From NCBI GenBank assembly GCA_041485845.1, contig JBGPKH010000085.1, positions 1-19,873 on the forward strand: 19,873 bases of DNA, read 5' to 3'. A program made the translations under genes and the position numbers. Each line of letters starts with the position of its first letter. Position 1 is the stretch's first letter. The notes beneath the pieces were generated by a model, which was not told where the DNA came from, ran no database searches, and saw only the letters and a list, made by a program, of their open reading frames with translations. Positions 14,572-19,873 of the stretch are shown here, in pieces. The DNA is from OMOG01 sp041485845. GTDB taxonomy: Bacteria > Acidobacteriota > Terriglobia > Bryobacterales > Bryobacteraceae.

Positions 14572-15150
14572 CTACAGCCCCATCGCTGCGATCCGATCCG
14601 CGGCGCGCTGCTGAATCGCGCGATAGTGGCTGTTGCCGTGCGAATCGATGGCCACGATCAGCGGGCCGAAGTCCTTCACCCGGAACTTCCACAGGCACTC
14701 CGGCATGAGGTCCTCCCACCAGACCTGCTCGATTTCCTCGATTTGCAGTGTCTCGAGCGCCGCCGCGCCGCCTACGATCGCGAGGTATACCGCGCCCGTC
14801 CTCTGCATCGCCTCGATGCTGCCATCCAACACTCCGCCCTTGCCGACGATCGCACGCACGCCGTACTGCTCTACGAGCCCTGGCACGAAGCGGTCCATCC
14901 TTGTGCTGGTGGTCGTCCCGATGCAGATTTTCTCGTAGCGTCCGTCGGGCAGCTTCCGGACACCCGGCGCGGTATGCAGGCAGACGCCGCCCGAAAGGTC
15001 GGCGGGCGGCGCCACGCCCTCGTCGAAAATGCGGATCTGCGTGGCGTCGCGGATGCCGAAGATCGTGCCGTCGATGACCACCGTGTCCTCCAGCTTCAGT
15101 TGCCGGACGTCCGCTTCGCTGAGTGGCGTTTGCAGTTTATAGTGCGCCAT
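14572..15150 (-). CDS. Class I fumarate hydratase, beta (C-terminal) subunit
   Basis: This 192-aa cytosolic protein is the small subunit of the two-part oxygen-sensitive iron-sulfur fumarase (Fumerase_C, PF05683), which hydrates fumarate to malate. Visible landmarks are LQTPLSEADVRQLKLED near the start, DGTIFGIRDAT, the conserved GTTTSTRMD (substrate binding), VGKGGV and DFGPLIVAIDSHG near the C-terminus. It overlaps the alpha-subunit gene by 14 bp and is last in the sdh-fum operon. Tartrate dehydratase TtdB belongs to the same family, but linkage to sdh supports fumarase. Confidence 0.9.
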   Translation of the reverse strand: MAHYKLQTPLSEADVRQLKLEDTVVIDGTIFGIRDATQIRIFDEGVAPPADLSGGVCLHTAPGVRKLPDGRYEKICIGTTTSTRMDRFVPGLVEQYGVRAIVGKGGVLDGSIEAMQRTGAVYLAIVGGAAALETLQIEEIEQVWWEDLMPECLWKFRVKDFGPLIVAIDSHGNSHYRAIQQRAADRIAAMGL

Positions 15151-16036
15151 TGCCGTAGATCACCTTTCCGTCCGCCGCGATCGTCGCGGACGCGCGCTCG
15201 CCCCGCCAGCACTGGATATTCACCGCCACGGGATTGTGGCTGATGTGCGTGTGGGCCCACTCGATGTTCACCGCCAGCGCGGTGGTGGCGCCGCCCAGTC
15301 CCTGCGGGCCGATGCCGGTTTGGTTGATGTGGTAGAGCAGTTCCCGTTCCAGCGCGGCCACCTCGGCGTCGGGATTGGACGACCCGATTATGCGGAACGT
15401 GCTCGCCTCCTTGGCCAACTGCATCGCCACGTCCGACGTGCCGCCCAGTCCGATCCCGACGATCACCGGCGGGCACGGCTTCGCGCCCGATTCGAAGATG
15501 CATTGCAGCACGAATTTCTTGATTCCCTTCCGGCCCTCCGACGGGTTCAGCATGCGGAGAAAGCTCATGTTCTCCGAACCCGAGCCCTTGGGCGCCATGG
15601 TGATGTGGATGCGGTCCGAGTCCGCCACGAAGTCGAGCTTGATGATCGGAATGCCTTCGCCCGTGTTGGTGCCGGTGTGCTTGCGGGTGAGCGGGTGGAC
15701 CGTGTTGGAGCGCAGCGGATACTCGGCCGTTGCGCGCTCGCAGGCCTTGCGGATGCGCGCCTTCAATTCGGGGACGTCGACCCCGGCGTTCATTCCGATC
15801 ATCACCTTGTAGACCGGCAGTCCCGTGTCCTGGCACACCAGGGCGTCGTGCTCGTCGGCGGTCCGGATGTTCTCGATGATCGTGAAGAGCACCTGCTCGG
15901 CCGTCGAGTTGCCGTCCCGTTGCTCAGCGCTAAGCCCGTCCTTCAGAGCGGCGCGCACGTCTTCGGGAATGTCTTTGAGCGCCGTCCAGTAGAGGTCGCG
16001 CGCCACGGTTTCAATGATGTCGTAGATCGTTTGCAT
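15137..16036 (-). CDS. Class I fumarate hydratase, alpha (N-terminal, Fe-S) subunit
   Basis: This 299-aa protein is the Fe-S subunit of two-part class I fumarase (Fumerase, PF05681). The three cysteines expected to hold the [4Fe-4S] cluster are Cys68 (ALVCQDTG), Cys188 (GAKPCPPVIVG) and Cys276 (VNIQCWRG). Other family blocks are NTGEGIP, APKGSGSENMS, GIGLGGTSDVA and EWAHTHISHNPVAVN. ATG 16036 is preferred to the TTG 15 nt upstream because GGAG then sits at a normal distance before it. The start overlaps the end of sdhA by 26 bp. The product hydrates the fumarate made by the enzyme encoded just upstream. Confidence 0.9.
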   Translation of the reverse strand: MQTIYDIIETVARDLYWTALKDIPEDVRAALKDGLSAEQRDGNSTAEQVLFTIIENIRTADEHDALVCQDTGLPVYKVMIGMNAGVDVPELKARIRKACERATAEYPLRSNTVHPLTRKHTGTNTGEGIPIIKLDFVADSDRIHITMAPKGSGSENMSFLRMLNPSEGRKGIKKFVLQCIFESGAKPCPPVIVGIGLGGTSDVAMQLAKEASTFRIIGSSNPDAEVAALERELLYHINQTGIGPQGLGGATTALAVNIEWAHTHISHNPVAVNIQCWRGERASATIAADGKVIYGNGAL

Positions 16037-17762
16037 GCGTCGTGACTCCAATTTCGGGGGGCGATAACCGGGTGAAGCGGACCGGCTCGCAATGAAACTT
16101 CATCTCGTTTCCCAGCGGCGTCAGGTAAATGTTCTTAAGCCAGGCGGCATCGGGCGCCGGATAGTCCTCCCGGTAATGCGCGCCGCGGCTCTCTGTGCGC
16201 AGGGCGGCCGAGCGCGCCACCATCTCACCGTTGATCAGCAGGTTTATCAGGTCGAGCGCCTCGTTCCACGCGGGATTCGACGCCGCATCTCCCGGCGCCG
16301 CCGCGTTCGCCGCGCGCGCTTGCAGCGTTTGAAGCTGCCCGATCCCCGCGTCCAGATCGCGGCCGTTTCGCACCACGCCGGCCTTCTCCCACATCAGGCC
16401 GTCGAGCGCCTCACGCAGTTGGAAGACGTTCTCGCCCGTGCCAGAGGGCGCCCCGCGCCCGAGCGGAGCCGCCCGCTTCGCGGCCAACTCGCGCACCTGG
16501 GCATCGGAGACCGGCGGCAACTCGCGCCCCACGATGAAGGCCGCCATGCTGTCGCCCGCCCGCGCGCCATAGACGATCGAGTCGGCCACGCCATTGCCGC
16601 CCAGGCGGTTGGCGCCGTGCACGCCGCCGCCATCCTCCCCCGCGACGAAGAGGCACTCCAGATTCGTGCGGCAATCGGTGTCCATCGCGACGCCGCCCAT
16701 CTGGTAATGCGCGCTCGGCGAGACCTCCACGCGATCGTGCACCAGGTCGAACCCGTAGTCGCGGCAGCGCTCCACCATGCCGCGGAAGCTCCGCGCCACG
16801 AATTCGTGGTCGAGGTGGCTGACGTCGATGTACACGCCGCCGCCCGGCGTCCCCCGGCCCGCCATAATCTCCAGGTAACTCGACCGCGAAATCACGTCGC
16901 GCGTCGCCCGCTCCATCTTCTGCGGGTCGTAGCGCTCCATGTAGCGCTCGCCGAGGCCGTTGAAGAGGCGCGCGCCGGCGCCCCGCAGGCCCTCCTCCAG
17001 CAGCCCGCCCGTCGCCATCGATTTGCCCACCAACAGCCCGGTCGGATGGAATTGCAGCATCTCCATGTCGACGAACCGGGCGCCGGCGCGGAATGCCATT
17101 GCCATGCCGTCGCCCGCTTTCTCCAGCGACGGCGAGGAGATGCGGTACATCGTCGCGCCGCCGCCCGAGGCCAGCAGCGTCGCGCGCGCGCGGACCGCGA
17201 TCAGCCGCCCGGTCCGGATGTTCAGCAGCAGCGCACCTGAAACTTTGCCGTCTGACGTGAGCAGGTCGAGCCCGCGAGTCTCCTGGAGGACGCGGATGTC
17301 TTCCTCGATGACGTAATCGCGGAGGTTCGACATGATCTCGATGCCGGTGAGGTCGCCCTTATGCACGGTGCGGTCGAACGATTGCCCGGCGAATGGCTTC
17401 TGGTGAATCGTGCCGTCGGGATTGCGGTCGAACATGCACCCGATGCGATTCTCCAGCTCGACGATGCGCTCCGGCGCTTCCTTCACCAGCGTCCAGGCGA
17501 GCTCCTGGTGGTTGAGGTAGGCGCCGCCCTTGACGGTGTCGGCGAAGTGGCGCTCCAGCGAGTCGCCGGGGTTGAGGACGGCATTGTACCCGCCCTGCAC
17601 CATGCGGGTACAGCCGCTTTGGCCGAGCAGCCCCTTCACCACCACCACGATGCGCAGCTTGCGGCCGGTCTCGTGTGCGTGCACCGCGGCGAGCAGGCCC
17701 GCGCCGCCCGCTCCCAGAATCAGGATGTCCGCGTCGAGATGTTCCACCGGCAGTTCGGGCAT
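16011..17762 (-). CDS. sdhA: Succinate dehydrogenase/fumarate reductase flavoprotein subunit
   Basis: This 583-aa FAD subunit of complex II has an N-terminal dinucleotide fold (ILGAGGAG, 15-22). Catalytic residues are all visible: His239 (LQFHPTG), Arg260 (EEGLRG), His352 (SAHYQMGG) and Arg386 (GANRLGG). The C-terminal domain ends ALRTESRGAHYREDYP (520-535), as in the family. At the stretch where most SdhA proteins have the covalent-FAD histidine (SHTVSAQGG), this one reads SGCTRMVQGG, putting Cys51 at that position, so FAD may be non-covalent or linked differently. The frame is open upstream of 17762, but MPELPVEHLDADILI is the family start, sharing one base with the sdhD stop (TGATG). It lies between sdhD and the fumarase genes. 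Confidence 0.92.
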   Translation of the reverse strand: MPELPVEHLDADILILGAGGAGLLAAVHAHETGRKLRIVVVVKGLLGQSGCTRMVQGGYNAVLNPGDSLERHFADTVKGGAYLNHQELAWTLVKEAPERIVELENRIGCMFDRNPDGTIHQKPFAGQSFDRTVHKGDLTGIEIMSNLRDYVIEEDIRVLQETRGLDLLTSDGKVSGALLLNIRTGRLIAVRARATLLASGGGATMYRISSPSLEKAGDGMAMAFRAGARFVDMEMLQFHPTGLLVGKSMATGGLLEEGLRGAGARLFNGLGERYMERYDPQKMERATRDVISRSSYLEIMAGRGTPGGGVYIDVSHLDHEFVARSFRGMVERCRDYGFDLVHDRVEVSPSAHYQMGGVAMDTDCRTNLECLFVAGEDGGGVHGANRLGGNGVADSIVYGARAGDSMAAFIVGRELPPVSDAQVRELAAKRAAPLGRGAPSGTGENVFQLREALDGLMWEKAGVVRNGRDLDAGIGQLQTLQARAANAAAPGDAASNPAWNEALDLINLLINGEMVARSAALRTESRGAHYREDYPAPDAAWLKNIYLTPLGNEMKFHCEPVRFTRLSPPEIGVTTHANDLRHH

Positions 17763-18106
17763 CAGAGATTCCGGAACGCCTCGATTCCCCACCACGCCCA
17801 CACCATTCCGGCGGCCGCGATGCCGGCTGTCAGCACCTGTGCCGCGCGCCGGCCGATTCGGCTGTAGTCGAGGACGATGTTTCGCAAGCCGTTGAGACCA
17901 TGGTAGAGGGCCACCAGCAGGAACGCGATATCGATGAACTGCCACACCGGATTGGCGATGCGGCGCAGGATCGCTTCGTAGGTGAGGTCGCCGCGGCGCA
18001 GCTCCGCCGACATGAAATGTTCCACCCAGAAATGCGCCGCCAGCAGCGCCACCAGCAGCGCGCCCGTGATCCGTTGCAGATACCATCCGATGACGTTGCG
18101 ATACAT
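17762..18106 (-). CDS. sdhD: Succinate dehydrogenase membrane anchor subunit
   Basis: This 114-aa membrane protein has three hydrophobic segments (about 14-32, 55-78, 88-108). LYHGLNGLRNIVLDY (67-81) carries His69 in the H-x3-G-x-R-x4-D pattern of heme-b-binding anchor subunits. Extra histidines in the first segment (His25, His30) could bind a second heme. The start lies 5 nt after the sdhC stop, and the stop overlaps the sdhA ATG. Together with SdhC it holds the complex in the membrane and forms the quinone site. Confidence 0.85.
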   Translation of the reverse strand: MYRNVIGWYLQRITGALLVALLAAHFWVEHFMSAELRRGDLTYEAILRRIANPVWQFIDIAFLLVALYHGLNGLRNIVLDYSRIGRRAAQVLTAGIAAAGMVWAWWGIEAFRNL

Positions 18107-18111
18107 GACGG

Positions 18112-18498
18112 TCAGTTCTTCAACACCGAATTCAGGAACATCGGGATCGCCCCGGCCAGGAAAAGCAGCGCGCCGAGCCCGACCGCGTAGACCCAGAACA
18201 TGCGGCGCTGCCGCACGTGTCCGATGCCGAGATCGATCAGCGTAATGCGGACGCCGTTGAGAGCGTGCAGAATCACCGTCCCCAGCAGCGCGATTTCGAG
18301 CAGCTTGAAAAAAGGGCTGCGGAAAGTCGCGAGCGCGGCGTTGAACGCGGCGGGACCGTTCCGCAGCTCGCGGATCGTGTGCACGTGCAGGAAAAGGTAG
18401 GCGAGCAGCAGCAACCCGGTGGCGCGCTGCACCAGGTGGGCGGTCATGCCACTGAACTGATCGCGATATTTTCGCGCCTGGACCGCGAATGTGCTCAT
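18112..18498 (-). CDS. sdhC: Succinate dehydrogenase cytochrome b subunit
   Basis: This 128-aa membrane subunit has three hydrophobic segments. QRATGLLLLAYLFLHVH (24-40) is the first helix, with the RxTG quinone-site-type motif. VILHALNGVRITLIDLG (75-91) carries His78 in the heme-b pattern that also appears in SdhD. The last helix is about 101-120. ATG 18498 is chosen because it overlaps the sdhB stop (ATGA) and gives the normal N-terminus; the longer open frame would lie inside sdhB. Confidence 0.88.
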   Translation of the reverse strand: MSTFAVQARKYRDQFSGMTAHLVQRATGLLLLAYLFLHVHTIRELRNGPAAFNAALATFRSPFFKLLEIALLGTVILHALNGVRITLIDLGIGHVRQRRMFWVYAVGLGALLFLAGAIPMFLNSVLKN

Positions 18499-19241
18499 AG
18501 CTTCTGAAATCTCCCGGGGAACAGCATGGCGCGCTTCAGCCGCGCGATGCTGTCGGTCAGCGTGATGCCCTTGGGGCATACCGCCGTGCAGTTGAACTGC
18601 GTGTGGCATCGCCAGACGCCGCCGCGCTCCTCGTTGAGCACCGCGACCCGCTCCCTGACCGCGATGTCGCGTGGATCGACGAGCCGTAAGAAGGCCTTGT
18701 TGATCGCCGCCGGTCCGAGATATTCGCCGCTCGTGGTCTTAACGCCGCACGCCGCGTAGCAGGCGCCGCAGGTGATGCAATCGCGCTTGGAAGGCGTTTG
18801 CTCCGCATAAGCGGAAGATTCGGGGATGACCGCCAGCGTCTTCGAGTTTGGATCGCGTGGCCGGAACTTGGGTTTCACGCGCTTCCACTGCTCGAAGAAC
18901 GGATCGAGCGAGACCACCAGGTCCTTCACCACCGGCAGATTCGGCAGGGGGGCGACGTGGACGACATCCGCCTGGAGCGTCCGCACGCGCGTCTGGCATG
19001 CCAGCCGCGGCACTCCGTCGATAGACATGGCACAGGTCCCGCACATGCCGACCCGGCATGCGCACCGGAACGAGAGCGACGGGTCCTGCCCGCGCAGCAC
19101 GCGGAAGAGCGCATCGAGCACGGTCATGCGATCTTCGAGCGCAACCTCGAACTGCTGCGGGCCTTTGGAAATGCCGCTCGCGGCGGATCTCGATATGCGA
19201 AAACGGTAGGTCTGTTCACCTGCTCGAACAGGCATTGGCAC
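18495..19241 (-). CDS. sdhB: Succinate dehydrogenase iron-sulfur subunit
   Basis: This 248-aa protein passes electrons from FAD to quinone through three clusters. The N-terminal ferredoxin domain holds Cys62, Cys67, Cys70 and Cys82 for [2Fe-2S] (CRVGMCGTC, then ...RLAC). The C-terminal domain has CITCGACYAAC (Cys155, 158, 161, 165) and CHTQFNCTAVCP (Cys212, 218, 222) for the [4Fe-4S] and [3Fe-4S] clusters. An extra Cys60 (FRCAC) precedes the first ligand. GTG 19241 and ATG 19235 are both possible starts; neither has a Shine-Dalgarno. It is the first gene of the B-C-D-A-fum alpha-fum beta operon, each gene overlapping or within 5 bp of the next. Confidence 0.92.
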   Translation of the reverse strand: MPMPVRAGEQTYRFRISRSAASGISKGPQQFEVALEDRMTVLDALFRVLRGQDPSLSFRCACRVGMCGTCAMSIDGVPRLACQTRVRTLQADVVHVAPLPNLPVVKDLVVSLDPFFEQWKRVKPKFRPRDPNSKTLAVIPESSAYAEQTPSKRDCITCGACYAACGVKTTSGEYLGPAAINKAFLRLVDPRDIAVRERVAVLNEERGGVWRCHTQFNCTAVCPKGITLTDSIARLKRAMLFPGRFQKL

Positions 19242-19256
19242 TCGGTGGACCGAAAC

Positions 19257-19265
19257 AGTATATCA
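19257..19265 (-). promoter_or_regulatory. Candidate extended -10 promoter element for the sdh operon
   Basis: On the minus strand TGATATACT (19265 to 19257) fits an extended -10 (TGn plus TATAAT-like hexamer), 15-21 nt before the possible sdhB starts. On the plus strand the same bases read AGTATATCA, whose TATATC could serve the divergent gene. No good -35 was found. The spacer between the two start codons is only 31 bp. Confidence 0.4.
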
Positions 19266-19272
19266 TCCCCTT

Positions 19273-19806
19273 GTGGAAACCTGTCGCATCCGGCTCACCT
19301 TCATCGACTCCGGCGAAAGCGTGGTCGCGGACCTGCTTTCCGGCGAGGCCCCCGAGACGTGCGCGATCGTCGGGGCGCGCCTGCCGATCGAGGCCAGGGC
19401 GATCCACGGCATGTACTCCGGCGCGGAGGTGTTCACGATGGTGGAAGACCCGCCCCGCCCGGTTGCCGAGAACCTGGTGCAGTTGCCGCTCCCCGGCGAG
19501 TTGCTCTATTTCTATGACGATGGCCGCGGCGGTGTAGGCGGCCGCAAACCGGTGGGCGAGATCTGCGTGGTGTATGGCCGCGGCGTCGTGCTGCGCGGGC
19601 ACGAGGGCGTTCCGGTGCACGCAACATTGTTCGGCCGCATCCCCGGCGACTGGAAGCACGATTGGACGGAGTTCGCGCTGGCGTGCCGGCGCTGCCGGTG
19701 GGAGGGTCCGCAGCGCCTGCGGATTGAGCGACTCTATACAGCCGCGCAAAAGTCTAGGGACATGAAGAATCTCGACACGACGCCCAGCCCAGAACAGACG
19801 TGGTAG
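19273..19806 (+). CDS. DUF3830 family protein (cyclophilin-like fold)
   Basis: This 177-aa protein resembles DUF3830 (PF12903). It has an N-terminal RIRLTFIDSGESVVADL strand pair, SGEAPETCAIVGARLPIEAR (23-42), AIHGMYSGAEVF (43-54) and PLPGELLYFYD (72-82), the EAPKTC-like helix followed by an IHARWSG-like strand being the family signature. The function is unknown; the family is often linked to amidase or transport genes. Residues 160-177 (after LYTAAQ) look like a disordered tail. GTG 19273 is the only sensible start, 31 bp from the divergent sdhB start, leaving no room for a normal leader. No Shine-Dalgarno is seen. Confidence 0.65.
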   Translation: METCRIRLTFIDSGESVVADLLSGEAPETCAIVGARLPIEARAIHGMYSGAEVFTMVEDPPRPVAENLVQLPLPGELLYFYDDGRGGVGGRKPVGEICVVYGRGVVLRGHEGVPVHATLFGRIPGDWKHDWTEFALACRRCRWEGPQRLRIERLYTAAQKSRDMKNLDTTPSPEQTW

Positions 19807-19837
19807 GCCGCGGGAACTCAGCAGCGCTGCGCGGCCT
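19805..19837 (+). terminator. Stem-loop at the end of the DUF3830 gene
   Basis: AGGCCGCG (19805-19812) pairs with CGCGGCCT (19830-19837) over 8 bp, starting in the stop codon; the loop contains a 10-bp palindrome GCAGCGCTGC (19821-19830). A smaller CGGCC-GAA-GGCCG hairpin follows at 19846-19858. No T-run follows, so termination is only a possibility. Confidence 0.35.
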
Positions 19838-19873
19838 GCCTTAACCGGCCGAAGGCCGACAAGTATCGGGTAG

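Noticed and set aside
15236..16045. Plus-strand open frame opposite the fumarase alpha gene
   Set aside because: Shadow; the minus strand holds the Fe-S cysteine motifs of class I fumarase.
16092..17240. 382-aa plus-strand open frame opposite sdhA
   Set aside because: Antisense to the FAD subunit; composition is Arg/Ala/His-rich with no domain pattern.

Overview
The window most likely comes from a soil Acidobacteriota of the Solibacter/Bryobacter type. The clearest marker is the gene at 11051-11914, a member of the TIGR03435 family, which is expanded in that group. The high-GC coding DNA, the hairpin-rich intergenic repeats and the secreted catabolic enzymes (neutral-ceramidase-like, gamma-glutamyltranspeptidase, SMP-30) fit that origin. 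This assignment is inference; no rRNA or tRNA gene is visible.

Layout. (1) 1-2140 is a junk and mobile zone. It holds an IS3-family element cut by the window edge, with orfA and orfB joined by an A9 frameshift site, then a 3 x 14-bp tandem repeat, an AT-richer patch with an unidentified short reading frame, and a decayed tadC fragment. (2) 2155-10589 is a catabolic region. A secreted ceramidase-like metallohydrolase is coupled to an ACS-type MFS transporter on the plus strand. A class III aminotransferase coupled to a glycoside-hydrolase-like secreted protein lies on the minus strand. From the same divergent spacer (7243-7435) a plus-strand trio runs the other way: gamma-glutamyltranspeptidase, SMP-30/gluconolactonase-like protein and SDR dehydrogenase. 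Start and stop codons overlap in every adjacent co-directional pair. (3) 10590-11050 is a repeat-bearing spacer, followed by the TIGR03435 gene. (4) 12060-14520 is an accessory island: a tyrosine recombinase, a MazF/PemK-type toxin-antitoxin pair, a frameshifted DUF6932-like gene with its small partner, and a MITE-like nested palindrome. (5) 14572-19241 (minus) is a compact TCA-cycle operon in the order sdhB-sdhC-sdhD-sdhA-fumarase alpha-fumarase beta, giving succinate to fumarate to malate. (6) 19273-19806 (plus) is a DUF3830 gene diverging from sdhB across about 31 bp.

How the genes work together. The sdh/fum operon is core metabolism. The catabolic block reads as secreted hydrolases that release small acids, amines or glutamyl compounds, an anion transporter that imports a product, and an aminotransferase, lactonase and dehydrogenase that process it. 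No substrate can be named from sequence. The least explained items are that gene combination, the twin-hairpin repeats seen in several intergenic spacers, the MITE-like element at 14342-14465, the probable loss of the covalent-FAD histidine in SdhA, and the ceramidase-like protein without the family's catalytic serine.
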